The position numbers were made by a program, and so were the translations under genes. DNA of 64,000 nucleotides, taken from positions 68,152-132,151 of the forward strand of contig CANOHT010000003.1 in assembly GCA_947565865.1 (NCBI GenBank), in the 5' to 3' direction. Below the pieces are notes generated by a model that worked only from the letters and a program-made list of their open reading frames with translations, made no database searches and was not told the origin of the DNA. Positions 43,136 to 52,388 of this stretch are shown here, one piece after another. Each line of letters starts with the position of its first letter. Position 1 is the first letter of the stretch. Origin of the DNA: an uncultured Clostridia bacterium (GTDB taxonomy: Bacteria; Bacillota; Clostridia; Christensenellales; Aristaeellaceae).

Positions 43136-44630
43136 GGCCACCAATGTGGAGGACAGCCTGGTGCTGGGCATTCAGTCCGTCAAGACCACCGCCCTGCGCC
43201 CCCTGGAGCCGCTGGAGAGGGACATGGTCAGCGTTTACGACCTGCTCTACGACAGTCTCATCACCATCGACGATAACTACCTGCCCCAGCCCGGCCTGTG
43301 CGAAAGCTGGGAGCAGGGCAACAACGGCAAGACCTGGACCTTCCACCTGCGCAGCGGCGTCACCTTCTCCGACGGCACACCACTGACGGCCCAGGACGTG
43401 GTGGCCACGGCCCAGCACATCCTGGATCGTGCCAACGACGAGGGCGCTCAGGACAAGGGCTACTACGCCAACCTGAATTACTTTGTGGATAAAATCACCG
43501 CCACCAACGACACCACCGTGACCATCCGGGCCAAGCGCTCCTATTGGGGGCTGCTCTACGCCCTGACTTTTCCCATCCTTCCCGCGGCCTATGTGACGGC
43601 GGATAATCCTCCCGGCACCGGCGCCTATGTGGTTTCCACCTTCGAGCCGTCCAACTACCTATGGCTTCAGGCCAACGCCAACTGGTGGCAGAACCTGCCC
43701 CAGGTGCGGGAGATTATGATCATCTGCCACAACACCCCCGGCGCCGTCATCGAAAGCTATGAATACGCCCGGGTGGACGCCATCTTCACCCGTTCCGTGT
43801 CCGCCGCCCAGTACCGCAGCGGCACCACCGCGGTCTCCATGGACTACCGCACCAATCAGCTGGAGACCCTGCTGATGAACCATTCCGCCAGCAAGCTCAG
43901 CTCCATCAACGTACGCAAGGCCATCCGCTACGCCATCGACGTGGACAAAATCGCCGCCACGGTCTATATGGGCATGGTCAAGCGCACCGATACCCCGGCC
44001 ATTCCCGGCTCGTGGATGTACAACAACAACCTGGGCGCTTACTTTGTCACCGACCCGGACGCCGCCCGCGCCCTGCTCAGCGAGGACGGCTGGTATGACA
44101 GCAACGAGGACGGTATCCTGGACCGCGTGGACGGAAAGGGAGAGCTGGAGAAGCTGTCCCTGCGCCTGGATGTCTACGAGGAGCCGGACAACAACGTCCG
44201 GGTGGAAGCCGCCAATCAGATCGCCGAAGCCCTGGCAGCAGTGGGGATCGAATGCACCGTGTCGGTGCGCACCATGGCGGATATGGAAAGGCGTTTGAAG
44301 GCGGGCAACTTCGACCTGGCCCTGAGCTCCTTCGCCATGGACGTTTGCCCGGATTTCGGCTTTCTGCTGATGAAAAACAACACCGGCAATTACGGCCGCT
44401 ACAATTCCAACGACATGGACGCGCTGTGCAAGGAGCTGCGCAGCAAGACCGATCAGGCCAGCTTTGCGGATACGCTGTACAAAATCCAGACCAAGTTCGC
44501 TGAGGACTGTCCCTTTATGTGCCTGTATTACCGCGCCGGAACGGTGCTGACCCGCCGGATGTACACCACCGTCAGGGACGTGCGGGAGCTGGAATTGCTC
44601 CGCGGCATCGACAGCTTCCGCAGCAACTGA
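43032..44630 (+). CDS. Peptide/oligosaccharide ABC transporter substrate-binding protein (family 5)
   Basis: A 532-residue solute-binding protein of the SBP_bac_5 family. The N-terminal signal peptide (RRWTALLTALLLLTAALPAEA) has a type I cleavage site and no lipobox cysteine. Typical segments are YDLLYDSLITIDDNYLPQPGLCESW, GKTWTFHLRSGVTFSDGTPLTA and DVRKAIRYAIDVDKI-like INVRKAIRYAIDVDKI. No permease or ATPase is adjacent. The start codon lies within the transglycosylase gene and its ribosome site is weak, so a start 9 nt later is possible. Confidence 0.88.
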   Translation: MAFMTRLFTRSSIRPRRWTALLTALLLLTAALPAEATNVEDSLVLGIQSVKTTALRPLEPLERDMVSVYDLLYDSLITIDDNYLPQPGLCESWEQGNNGKTWTFHLRSGVTFSDGTPLTAQDVVATAQHILDRANDEGAQDKGYYANLNYFVDKITATNDTTVTIRAKRSYWGLLYALTFPILPAAYVTADNPPGTGAYVVSTFEPSNYLWLQANANWWQNLPQVREIMIICHNTPGAVIESYEYARVDAIFTRSVSAAQYRSGTTAVSMDYRTNQLETLLMNHSASKLSSINVRKAIRYAIDVDKIAATVYMGMVKRTDTPAIPGSWMYNNNLGAYFVTDPDAARALLSEDGWYDSNEDGILDRVDGKGELEKLSLRLDVYEEPDNNVRVEAANQIAEALAAVGIECTVSVRTMADMERRLKAGNFDLALSSFAMDVCPDFGFLLMKNNTGNYGRYNSNDMDALCKELRSKTDQASFADTLYKIQTKFAEDCPFMCLYYRAGTVLTRRMYTTVRDVRELELLRGIDSFRSN

Positions 44631-44665
44631 TCCCCACCGACACCAATGACAAAGGAGACACGCGC

Positions 44666-45607
44666 ATGGACTGGGTAGAACTGACCATTCACACCACCAC
44701 CCTGGGAGCGGACATCGTATCTGAGGCCCTGATGCGGCAGGGGGCCACAGGCACCATGGTGGAGGACCGCGCCGACATTCCCGACCCCGACAAGCCCAAC
44801 GGCATCTGGGAGATCATTGACCCCAAACTCCTCGATGCCATGCCCGAGGACGTGCTGGTACATGCCTGGTTTGAGCCTGACGCCGCCTTTGCCGACCGCG
44901 CGCGGGCGCTTCGCCTTCATCTGGATGAGCTGAAGGCCTGCGGCATGGACGTGGGCTCCCTGACCATGACCGCGGCGGATGTCCGGGACGAGGACTGGTC
45001 GGAGGTCTGGAAGCAGTTTTACAAGCCCTTCCGCGCCGGCAAAAGCCTGGTGGTGAAGCCCACGTGGGAGCATTACGAGGCTCAGCCCGGCGACCGGGTC
45101 ATCGAGATCGATCCCGGCATGGCCTTCGGCAGCGGCACCCACGAGACCACCGGCATGTGCATGGAACTGCTGGAGGAGGCCCTGCGCGGCGGCGAGCGGG
45201 TCATCGATGTGGGCACGGGCAGCGGCATTCTGGCCATCGGCGCGGCGCTGCTGGGCGCCAAGGACGTCACAGCCATCGACATTGACCCCACGGCGGTGAA
45301 GGTCGCCCGGGAAAACATCGCCCACAACGGCCTGGAGGATCGCGTCACAGCCATGGAGGGCAATCTGCTGGACAAGCTGGACATCACCTGCGACCTGTGC
45401 GTGGCCAATATCATCGCGGACGTGATCTGCATGTTTGCCCAGCCGCTGAACAGCCATATCGTCCCAGGCGGCCTGTTCATCTGCTCCGGCATCATCAAGG
45501 AGCGGGAGCAGGATGTGGCGGACGCGCTGACCGCCGCTAACTATACCATCCTCAAAATCTGCCGCAAGGGCGAATGGGTCGCCATGCTTTCCAGGAGGCA
45601 CGGCTGA
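44666..45607 (+). CDS. prmA: Ribosomal protein L11 methyltransferase
   Basis: A 313-residue SAM-dependent methyltransferase that trimethylates L11. It has the N-terminal substrate domain (MDWVELTIHTTTLGADIVSEAL) and the catalytic domain with FGSGTHETTGMC, the SAM loop IDVGTGSGILAIGAALLGA and VANIIADVI. AAAGGAG lies 8 nt upstream. Its stop overlaps the rsmE start, the standard prmA-rsmE-mtaB order. Confidence 0.95.
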   Translation: MDWVELTIHTTTLGADIVSEALMRQGATGTMVEDRADIPDPDKPNGIWEIIDPKLLDAMPEDVLVHAWFEPDAAFADRARALRLHLDELKACGMDVGSLTMTAADVRDEDWSEVWKQFYKPFRAGKSLVVKPTWEHYEAQPGDRVIEIDPGMAFGSGTHETTGMCMELLEEALRGGERVIDVGTGSGILAIGAALLGAKDVTAIDIDPTAVKVARENIAHNGLEDRVTAMEGNLLDKLDITCDLCVANIIADVICMFAQPLNSHIVPGGLFICSGIIKEREQDVADALTAANYTILKICRKGEWVAMLSRRHG

Positions 45608-46338
45608 TGCGTCGCTTTTACGCTCAAGGCTCCGCCGAAAACGGCGTTGTCCGGCTGGCGGAGGAGGATGCCCGCCATGCCAGCCGCGTCCTGCGGATGA
45701 AGCCCGGCGACATGGCCGAGGTCTTCCTGGACGAGCGGCGCTATCATGCGGAGATCCTGCGTATGGACGCCGCGGATGTGCTGCTGACCCTTGGGGAGGA
45801 GCTTCCCTCCACCGAGGCCCGCTTGCGCGTCACCCTGTTTCAGGGCCTGCCCAAGGCCGACAAGATGGAGCTCGTGCTGCAAAAGGCCGTGGAGCTGGGC
45901 GCGGAAGCCGTTGTCCCTGTGGCTATGAGCCGCTGCGTGGTTCAGTTAGACGCCAAGGACGGACGAAAAAAGCAGGAGCGCTGGCAAAAGATTGCCCGGG
46001 AGGCTTGCAAGCAATCAGGCCGATGCAGACAAACCGCCGTCAGCGAGCCAGTGTCCTTCGCCCAGCTGGTAAAGGCGCTGCCCGGCTTTGACGCCGCCAT
46101 CGTCCCTTGGGAGGACGCGCGAAATCACAGCCTCTCCGCCTTCCGCCGGGAGCATGAGGACGTCCGCAGCCTGGCCGTCGTCATCGGCCCCGAGGGCGGC
46201 ATCGACCCAACGGAGATTGACCAATTGCGGGAGGCAGGCTGCCTCCCCGTGACCCTGGGGCCGCGCATCCTCCGCACCGAAACCGCCGGTCTATGCGCCC
46301 TGAGCGCCCTGTTTTGTCTCTATGGCGATATGGAGTGA
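45607..46338 (+). CDS. rsmE: 16S rRNA (uracil1498-N3)-methyltransferase
   Basis: A 243-residue SPOUT methyltransferase that modifies U1498 of 16S rRNA. Seen are the N-terminal PUA-like region (HASRVLRMKPGDMAEVF), LPKADKMELVLQKAVELG and the SAM knot motif VVIGPEGGIDPTEI followed by LGPRILRTETA. The ATG at 45607 overlaps the prmA stop, with AGGAGG 8 nt upstream. Confidence 0.95.
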   Translation: MRRFYAQGSAENGVVRLAEEDARHASRVLRMKPGDMAEVFLDERRYHAEILRMDAADVLLTLGEELPSTEARLRVTLFQGLPKADKMELVLQKAVELGAEAVVPVAMSRCVVQLDAKDGRKKQERWQKIAREACKQSGRCRQTAVSEPVSFAQLVKALPGFDAAIVPWEDARNHSLSAFRREHEDVRSLAVVIGPEGGIDPTEIDQLREAGCLPVTLGPRILRTETAGLCALSALFCLYGDME

Positions 46339-46345
46339 AGCACCG

Positions 46346-47668
46346 TTGAACAAGCCCAAGACCGTGGCCTTCCACACCCTGGGGTGCAAGGTCAATCAAT
46401 ACGACACCCAGGCCATGCTGGAGCTTTTCCGCGCCGCCGGTTATGAGGTGGTTCCCTTTTCCGGCCCCGCGGACGTGTATGTGCTCAACACCTGCACCGT
46501 CACCGGCTCCGGGGACAAGAAATCCATGCAGCTGGCCCGCCGATTGCGCCGGGAGCACCCGGACAGCCAGCTGATCCTCTGCGGCTGCCTGGCCCAGCGC
46601 AAGGGTGACGCCCTGCTGGAAGCCGGCGCGAGACTGATCCTGGGCACCCAGCGCCGGAGCGAGGTAGTGACGCTGCTGGAGGAGGCCCTTCGCGAGAACG
46701 TCCAGCTATGCCGGGTGGAACCCCTCACCGGCCCTGTGCCCTTTGAGCGGCTGGCTGTCACCGACCAGGAGGAGCATACCCGCGCCACCCTGAAAATTCA
46801 GGAGGGCTGCAACAACCGCTGCACCTACTGCATCATTCCCAGCGTCCGGGGGCCCATCCGCTCCCGCCCGCTGCCGGAGGTCGCGGAGGAAGCTGCCCGC
46901 CTGGCCCGGGCCGGCTTCACCGAGCTGGTGCTTACGGGCATCCACCTGTCCAGCTATGGCCGGGATGTCAAGGACGGCGTTACCCTGCTGGACGCCGTTG
47001 AAGCCGTGCAAAACGTACCGAACGTCCGCCGCATCCGCCTGGGAAGTCTGGAGCCCACCGTTGTCACCCCCAACTTCGCCCGACGCCTGGCCGGCATGGA
47101 CAAGGTATGCCCCCAGTTCCATCTGGCGCTGCAGTCCGGCAGCGACGGCGTGCTGCGGCGGATGGCCCGCCAGTACAACACCAGCCAATATCTGCGGGCG
47201 GTGGAGACCTTGCGGGCCGCCTTCCCCCGCGCCGCCTTCACCACCGATGTGCTGACGGGCTTCCCCGGGGAAACCGAGGCCGAATACGAGGAGACCCGCG
47301 CCATGATCCGCCGGGTGGGCTTCGCCAAGATTCATGTCTTCCCCTACTCCCCCCGGGAGGGCACCAAGGCGGCCGCTATGCCGGAGCAATTGACCCCGGC
47401 GCTGAAGGAAGCGCGGGCCCGGGCGCTCATTGCCCTGGGGAACGAGACCGCGCTGGCCTACCGGAGAGGATGGCTGGGCCAAACTGTCCAGGTTTTGCTG
47501 GAAACACCGACGCCGGAGGGCTGGAATGGCTTTACGCCCGAATACATCCAGGTCACCGTTCCCGACTGTCCCGCCTGCCGCCCGGGCGCTATGGTTGCCG
47601 TTCAGCTGACGGCCCTGACCCCGGAAGGCCTCCGGGGAAATATCGTCACGGAGGCAGTTCTCCCCTGA
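46346..47668 (+). CDS. mtaB: tRNA (t6A37-C2) methylthiotransferase MtaB
   Basis: A 440-residue radical-SAM methylthiotransferase that converts t6A to ms2t6A in tRNA. The three cluster-binding N-terminal cysteines are in TLGCKVNQYD, NTCTVTGSG and LCGCLAQRKG; the radical-SAM motif is CNNRCTYC; a TRAM domain closes the protein. I choose the TTG at 46346, which gives MNKPKTVAFHTLGC and has GGAG 10 nt upstream; the ATG at 46322 lies inside rsmE without a site. The t6A substrate pathway is represented by tsaC at 55350. Confidence 0.93.
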   Translation: MNKPKTVAFHTLGCKVNQYDTQAMLELFRAAGYEVVPFSGPADVYVLNTCTVTGSGDKKSMQLARRLRREHPDSQLILCGCLAQRKGDALLEAGARLILGTQRRSEVVTLLEEALRENVQLCRVEPLTGPVPFERLAVTDQEEHTRATLKIQEGCNNRCTYCIIPSVRGPIRSRPLPEVAEEAARLARAGFTELVLTGIHLSSYGRDVKDGVTLLDAVEAVQNVPNVRRIRLGSLEPTVVTPNFARRLAGMDKVCPQFHLALQSGSDGVLRRMARQYNTSQYLRAVETLRAAFPRAAFTTDVLTGFPGETEAEYEETRAMIRRVGFAKIHVFPYSPREGTKAAAMPEQLTPALKEARARALIALGNETALAYRRGWLGQTVQVLLETPTPEGWNGFTPEYIQVTVPDCPACRPGAMVAVQLTALTPEGLRGNIVTEAVLP

Positions 47669-47951
47669 ATCGCCGGAAAAGCCCGAAAGAGGTACGGCAG
47701 CTTTGCCGTCGGCAGACTGCAGAGCGAAAATCCTCAGGCCACTTCGGGGCGCTGAAGCGCTGGAAGCCCAGCCCGTGGATTTTCGCGCGATTACGTTAAA
47801 AGCGCTTCCTTGCATGGCCGATCGGTGAGGGCGTACAATAAAACGAGGCGAAGCCTCCTCGAAAAAAAAGCAAACGCCCCTTTTCGACGCCTCGCGGAGG
47901 CATGAAAAAACAATTCACAATCGTTAAATGAATGGAAAGGATGCTGAACCA

Positions 47952-48290
47952 ATGAAGGATTGCCTGTTTTGCCGGATCATCGCCGGGGAGATTCCCTCGG
48001 CCAAGGTCTACGAGGACAGCCTGGTATACGCCTTCCGGGACATCAACCCCCAGGCCCCCGTCCATGTGCTGGTCATCCCCAAGGCCCATGCGTCGGGCAT
48101 GGCTGATATCGACCAGCTCGACGACGCGACGCTGTCCGCCTGCCTTAGGGCCTGCCGGACGGCGGCCCGACTGGAGGGCCTGACCAGCTACCGCGTCATC
48201 AGCAATTGCGGGCCGGACGCCTGCCAGTCCGTGGGCCACCTGCATTTCCATGTGCTGGGCGGCCGGCAGATGACCGAGACCATGGCCTGA
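47952..48290 (+). CDS. HIT-family nucleotide hydrolase (HinT type)
   Basis: A 112-residue histidine-triad protein. CLFCRIIAGEIPSAKVYED at the N-terminus, VHVLVIPKAH in the middle and the catalytic HLHFHVLGG near the C-terminus are all intact. It would hydrolyse nucleoside phosphoramidates and adenylates. I start at MKDCLFCRI (47952), after AAAGGA, rather than the ATG at 47928. About 280 nt without a gene separates it from mtaB; that spacer has only small hairpins. Confidence 0.92.
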   Translation: MKDCLFCRIIAGEIPSAKVYEDSLVYAFRDINPQAPVHVLVIPKAHASGMADIDQLDDATLSACLRACRTAARLEGLTSYRVISNCGPDACQSVGHLHFHVLGGRQMTETMA

Positions 48291-48356
48291 TTTCGGCCAT
48301 TGCGTCCATGGAAACAAGAAAGTTCTCAAAAATGTTGAGAAATTAGAAATTTTCCA

Positions 48357-48385
48357 TTGACGCAAACCTTGAAAGGCGATATAAT
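48357..48385 (+). promoter_or_regulatory. Promoter of rpsU
   Basis: TTGACG at 48357-48362 and a consensus TATAAT at 48380-48385, 17-nt spacer, 74 nt before the rpsU start. Confidence 0.85.
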
Positions 48386-48458
48386 AGCAATACGGTTCGC
48401 CATCCGTCCGTCTATGCCGGCTGATGTCAAGGCGAGATGAGCGAGAGGAGGGATAACA

Positions 48459-48632
48459 GTGTCTGAGGTACGAGTCCGCGAGAACGAATCCCTGGAGAGC
48501 GCGCTCAAGCGGTTTAAGCGTCAGTGCGCCCGCAGCGGCGTCATCCAGGAGGTGCGTAAGCGCGAGCATTACGAAAAGCCCAGCGTCAAGCGCAAGAAGA
48601 AGGCAGAGGCTGCGCGCAAGCGTAAGTACTGA
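48459..48632 (+). CDS. rpsU: 30S ribosomal protein S21
   Basis: A 57-residue S21 beginning with GTG at 48459: [20 protein letters not shown], a central [18 protein letters not shown] and a lysine/arginine-rich tail ending KRKY. Length and composition are typical. GAGGAGG lies 7 nt upstream. It has its own promoter and terminator. Confidence 0.96.
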   Translation: MSEVRVRENESLESALKRFKRQCARSGVIQEVRKREHYEKPSVKRKKKAEAARKRKY

Positions 48633-48644
48633 TTTTCATCGAAC

Positions 48645-48681
48645 GCCTCTTTTCCCGCATGGCCGGGGAAAGAGGCTTTTG
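48645..48681 (+). terminator. Terminator after rpsU
   Basis: Arms GCCTCTTTTCCC and GGGGAAAGAGGC around a GCATGGCC loop, followed by TTTTG. Confidence 0.88.
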
Positions 48682-48770
48682 TTATACCTGTATTGATGAT
48701 TTTCGACAGCGTTCGCCACGAATCTTGTTGTACAATCCGCCCTTGTCATGGAAAATTAACCTTTTTCCCC

Positions 48771-48799
48771 TTGCGATTCGCGTTTGAATTTGGTATACT
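48771..48799 (+). promoter_or_regulatory. Promoter of the TRM11-like methyltransferase gene
   Basis: TTGCGA at 48771-48776 and TATACT at 48794-48799 with a 17-nt spacer, 45 nt before the chosen start. Confidence 0.65.
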
Positions 48800-48843
48800 G
48801 TTAGCATTGCTTCAATCAATATATTGGCAGGATGAGACCATCA

Positions 48844-49869
48844 ATGGACTATTGTTTTCAATTGCTTCCCCACGCGAATATCCGATACCAGGAATCGCTT
48901 GATCGCCTCGGCGCCGCCGAACTGGCCTGCATGCTGCGGGCCATGGCGCTGCCCGTACCCGACTTCCGCCGTGAGACCATCGGCGGGGCCGATTTTCTCC
49001 GCTTTGAAGCCCCCGAGCTGACAGCCGACCAGCTGCGCCGGATCGGTAGGCATAGCGCTCTGCTGCTCCTGTGCAGGCGGGAAGCCCCTTATCTGCTTCC
49101 CCTGGACACACCCCGTCCCGGCTATCTTCCCCGGGATCTGGCGGAGGTGCTGAAGTACAAGGGCAAAACCAGCGCGGTATTTACCCACATGATGCTGAAT
49201 CTGGCGCTGGCCGCCAGTGACTTTTTCCAAGCGGAGGGCCCGGTGACGGTGCTTGATCCTCTCTGCGGGCGCGGCACCACCTGCTTCGTAGCCCTTCAGC
49301 AGGGCATGAACGCCGTCGGCCTTGATATGGATCGGCGGGATCTGAAGGAAGCGGCGGACTATTTCAGCCGCTACCTGCAGTACCACAAGCTGAAGCACAG
49401 TCTGAATCAGGGCTCCCGCACCGTCCGCAAGGGCAGCGTACCGGAAGCGCTCTATACCCTGGCCGACGCCAAGGAGCATTATCAGGCCGGGGACGTGCGC
49501 ACCCTGCGCCTCCTCCTGGGCGATACAGCGCTGGCCGCCGAGCTGCTGCGCAAGACCCCCGCGGAGGTCATCGTAGCCGACTTGCCCTACGGCATTCAGC
49601 ACGCCCCCCAGGACGGCCGGCATCCGGAGTCCTTCAGCGCGCTGCTCAAACGCGCCCTGCCCGCCTGGCGCGCCGCGCTCAAGGACGGCGGCGCCATGGC
49701 GCTGAGCTTCAACAGCCTAACCCTCCCCCGAAAAACGGTGGTTTCCCTGGCGGAGGACGCGGGACTACGGGTCATGGAGGCTCCTTTCGAGAATTTGGAG
49801 CACTTTGTGGAGCAGGCCGTCACCCGCGACGTGGTGGTGGCCCGCAAGGAAGCCCCTGCCGCCCACTGA
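48844..49869 (+). CDS. TRM11-like SAM-dependent RNA methyltransferase
   Basis: A 341-residue protein with an N-terminal region resembling a degenerate THUMP/ferredoxin-like RNA-binding part (1-90) and a Rossmann methyltransferase domain. The domain contains VLDPLCGRGTTCFVALQQGM and the catalytic IVADLPYGIQH, where DLPY replaces the DPPY of N2-guanine or adenine methyltransferases. It probably methylates a tRNA or rRNA guanine. I start at MDYCFQLLPHANI (48844); an ATG at 48832 is too near the only purine-rich stretch. Confidence 0.85.
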   Translation: MDYCFQLLPHANIRYQESLDRLGAAELACMLRAMALPVPDFRRETIGGADFLRFEAPELTADQLRRIGRHSALLLLCRREAPYLLPLDTPRPGYLPRDLAEVLKYKGKTSAVFTHMMLNLALAASDFFQAEGPVTVLDPLCGRGTTCFVALQQGMNAVGLDMDRRDLKEAADYFSRYLQYHKLKHSLNQGSRTVRKGSVPEALYTLADAKEHYQAGDVRTLRLLLGDTALAAELLRKTPAEVIVADLPYGIQHAPQDGRHPESFSALLKRALPAWRAALKDGGAMALSFNSLTLPRKTVVSLAEDAGLRVMEAPFENLEHFVEQAVTRDVVVARKEAPAAH

Positions 49870-49937
49870 TCCGATTGATGATTAATCCCTATAACCTCTT
49901 TATGATATTTTCATACCATTATTAGGAGGCAACACCA

Positions 49938-51815
49938 TTGGCTACGCTTGACCTTTCAACCATGACCGTTGTCGAATTGCACAAATTAGCGAAGGAAAAG
50001 GGCGTCACACTGGGCGCCGGCATCAGCAAGGCCGGGATCATCGACAAGCTGAATCTCTCCATGGCGGAGGCAGCGCCCGCGCCCGTCGCCGAGGCGGCCC
50101 CCGTGCCCGAGCAGAAGGCCGAGTCCGCGAACCCCGCAGCCAAATCCGAACCGGCTCAGTCGTCCCCCCAATATCGCGCGGCCTGGCAGAATCCCTCCCC
50201 CATCCGCTACAACAGCAAGCCGGCTTATCAGGCGCCCAGCGCCTATCCGCAGCGCAGCGTTTCCCGGCCCGCCGCCCAGGAGCAGAGCCGGCCCATGATG
50301 GGCACCCGGCCCGTGGGCTACACGCCCCGCTTCGGCCCGGCAGCCGAGGAGCGTTCCGCCGCGCCCCGGGGGGAAAACGAGCATTCAAAACCCGCTTACG
50401 GTCCCGGAGCGTCCGCTGAGCGGCGCACCGCTTACGGCGAGGCCGGACGCGTCGGCTATGACGCCCCGGCCCGGAGCGAGGCGCACGACAGCCCGCGCAG
50501 CTTCGATACCTCACGCAGCGATGAGGGCCAGCGCTATGAAAGCAAGCCCTACGAGGGCGGGTATGCCCCTCGCTCCGGCTACAATCAGCGTGCTTACCCT
50601 CCTTATGGCTCCTCTTCCGCCCGGAGGGAATACAATCAGGACGCTTCCGCCCCCACGGCCAACGAGCTGCTAGCCGCCAGCGACTGTGTGGACGGCGCGG
50701 GCGTGCTGGAGCTGCATCCCGACGGCTACGGCTTCCTGCGCACCGAGCATCTGCTGCCCTCCAGCCGGGATATTTATCTTTCCATGGCGCAGATTCGCCG
50801 TTTCGGCCTGCGCAGCGGCGACCATGTCTCCGGCAAAATCCGTCCTCAGCGGGATGGCGACCGCTATGCCGCCATGCTCTACATCACCAGCATCAACGGT
50901 TCGGAGCCCGAAGGCATGAGCAGCCGACCCTACTTCGACGAGCTGACCCCCATCTACGCCAACCGGCGCATCAACCTTGAAACCAGCGACGATAGCCCCA
51001 CCGACCTGCGCCTGATGGATTTGGTGGCGCCCCTGGGCTTCGGCCAGCGCGGCCTGCTGCTCTGTCCCCACAAGACCGGCAAGACCAAACTGCTTCAGCA
51101 CCTGGCCAACGCCGTCACCCGCAACCATCCTGACGCCCATGTCATGGTGCTGCTTATTGATGTCTGCCCGGAGGACGTGACGGCCTTCCGGGAGCAGGTG
51201 CGGTGCCAGGTGATCGCGTCCACCTTCGACCAGCCTCCGGAAAACCATCTGCGCTTGGCCGACCTGACGATGGAAAGAGCCCAGCGTCTGGCGGAAAACA
51301 AGCAGGACGCCGTGGTCATCGTCGACAGCCTGACCCGGCTGGCCAAATGCTACACCACCGCCGCCGCCCAGCAGGGCCGCGCCACCCCCGGCATGATCAA
51401 CCCCACCAGCCTGATGCGCGCAAAGAAGCTTTTCGGCGCGGGCCGCTGCCTGAAGGAGGGCGGCAGCCTGACGGTTATCGGCGTCATGGGGATTGACAGC
51501 CCCAACAAGGCGGATGACACCATTGTGGAGGAATTCAAGGGAACCGCCACCATGGAGCTTGTGCTGGACGCCAGTTTGGCCCGGGCCGGGATTACCCCCG
51601 CCATCAACCTGCAGGCCTCGGGTACCAAGCGTGCCGAGCTGCTGCAGAATGAGCGCCAGCAGGAGGGCCTCAAGGTACTGCGCAGCATTACCAGCACCAC
51701 CCGTTCCGCCGCCGCCATCCCTCAGCTCAAGTCCATGATGGAGAAGGCACCCACCAACGACGAGCTGCTGGCCCGGATTCAGGAATGGGTTCGCATGATG
51801 GATCAGAGCCGCTGA
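49938..51815 (+). CDS. rho: Transcription termination factor Rho with long disordered insert
   Basis: A 625-residue Rho. Residues 1-38 are the Rho_N helical domain (MTVVELHKLAKEKGVTLG). About 40-240 is a low-complexity linker rich in Pro, Ser, Tyr, Arg and Gly. Then come the cold-shock RNA-binding domain (ELHPDGYGFLRTEHLLPSSRD), the Walker A LCPHKTGKTKLLQ near 375-385, and the ATPase core with VIVDSLTRLAKCY and EEFKGTATMELVLD. Walker A reads PHKTGKT rather than the usual PPKAGKT. The start is TTG at 49938 with AGGAGG 8 nt upstream. Confidence 0.95.
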   Translation: MATLDLSTMTVVELHKLAKEKGVTLGAGISKAGIIDKLNLSMAEAAPAPVAEAAPVPEQKAESANPAAKSEPAQSSPQYRAAWQNPSPIRYNSKPAYQAPSAYPQRSVSRPAAQEQSRPMMGTRPVGYTPRFGPAAEERSAAPRGENEHSKPAYGPGASAERRTAYGEAGRVGYDAPARSEAHDSPRSFDTSRSDEGQRYESKPYEGGYAPRSGYNQRAYPPYGSSSARREYNQDASAPTANELLAASDCVDGAGVLELHPDGYGFLRTEHLLPSSRDIYLSMAQIRRFGLRSGDHVSGKIRPQRDGDRYAAMLYITSINGSEPEGMSSRPYFDELTPIYANRRINLETSDDSPTDLRLMDLVAPLGFGQRGLLLCPHKTGKTKLLQHLANAVTRNHPDAHVMVLLIDVCPEDVTAFREQVRCQVIASTFDQPPENHLRLADLTMERAQRLAENKQDAVVIVDSLTRLAKCYTTAAAQQGRATPGMINPTSLMRAKKLFGAGRCLKEGGSLTVIGVMGIDSPNKADDTIVEEFKGTATMELVLDASLARAGITPAINLQASGTKRAELLQNERQQEGLKVLRSITSTTRSAAAIPQLKSMMEKAPTNDELLARIQEWVRMMDQSR

Positions 51816-51904
51816 GGTCGCCATATAGCGGCCAGGCCTGTCTTTCGTCCCCAAGATATGGCACGGCCGGGGCGCAGAAAGTTGCCATCTTGGCAAAAAA
51901 ACAC

Positions 51905-51933
51905 TTGCAATCCATTCCCGGTTATGATACAAT
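51905..51933 (+). promoter_or_regulatory. Promoter of rpmE
   Basis: TTGCAA at 51905-51910 and TACAAT at 51928-51933, 17-nt spacer, 54 nt before the rpmE start. Confidence 0.75.
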
Positions 51934-51986
51934 AGCCCATGCGGCAAGATGCCGATCATTGCATACGCGAAAGAGGTGAAAAAGCA

Positions 51987-52187
51987 ATGAAGGAAAAGAT
52001 CCATCCCAACTACGGTAAGTGCATCGTTCGCTGCGTGTGCGGTGAGACGTTTGAGACCGGCTCTACCAAGAAGGAACTGAAGGTGGACATTTGCTCGAAG
52101 TGCCATCCCTTCTTCACCGGCAAGCAGAAGCTGGTGGATACCGGCGGACGCGTCGATCGCTTCAAGAAGCGTTTCGGCCTGAACTAA
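51987..52187 (+). CDS. rpmE: 50S ribosomal protein L31 (zinc-binding type)
   Basis: A 66-residue L31 with a zinc ribbon: Cys16 and Cys18 (RCVCGETF) and Cys36 and Cys39 ([11 protein letters not shown]). Retention of all four cysteines marks the zinc-containing C+ form rather than the zinc-starvation YtjA-type paralogue. AGAGGTG precedes the ATG at 51987. It follows rho, a common order. Confidence 0.96.
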   Translation: MKEKIHPNYGKCIVRCVCGETFETGSTKKELKVDICSKCHPFFTGKQKLVDTGGRVDRFKKRFGLN

Positions 52188-52196
52188 TGCAAGATG

Positions 52197-52226
52197 ACAG
52201 ACCATCCGTCGTGGTGGTCTGTTTTC
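52197..52226 (+). terminator. Terminator after rpmE
   Basis: Perfect 8-bp arms ACAGACCA (52197-52204) and TGGTCTGT (52215-52222) followed by TTTC. Confidence 0.8.
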
Positions 52227-52388
52227 TTTTCCCCGCCAAATGCGTGGGAAATTTTTGTTGAAGGCCGCTCTCCGCCGCCCAAGGCAGGGATTGTCCTGCG
52301 GCGCGGCGAATGATAGAAGGTGGAGAATTTCCGCTTATTCCGGCAGATCAAAAGAGCACCCCATCGGTGCGGAAATGAGGTATCACCA

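Noticed and set aside
47690..47935. Small hairpins GAGGC/GCCTC between mtaB and the HIT gene as a possible terminator or small RNA
   Set aside because: Stems are only 5 bp and the adjacent homopolymer is A, not T, in the direction of transcription.
51860..51905. CCAAGAT/ATCTTGG stem after rho as a terminator
   Set aside because: It is bulged and followed by an A run rather than a T run on the plus strand, so it was not called.
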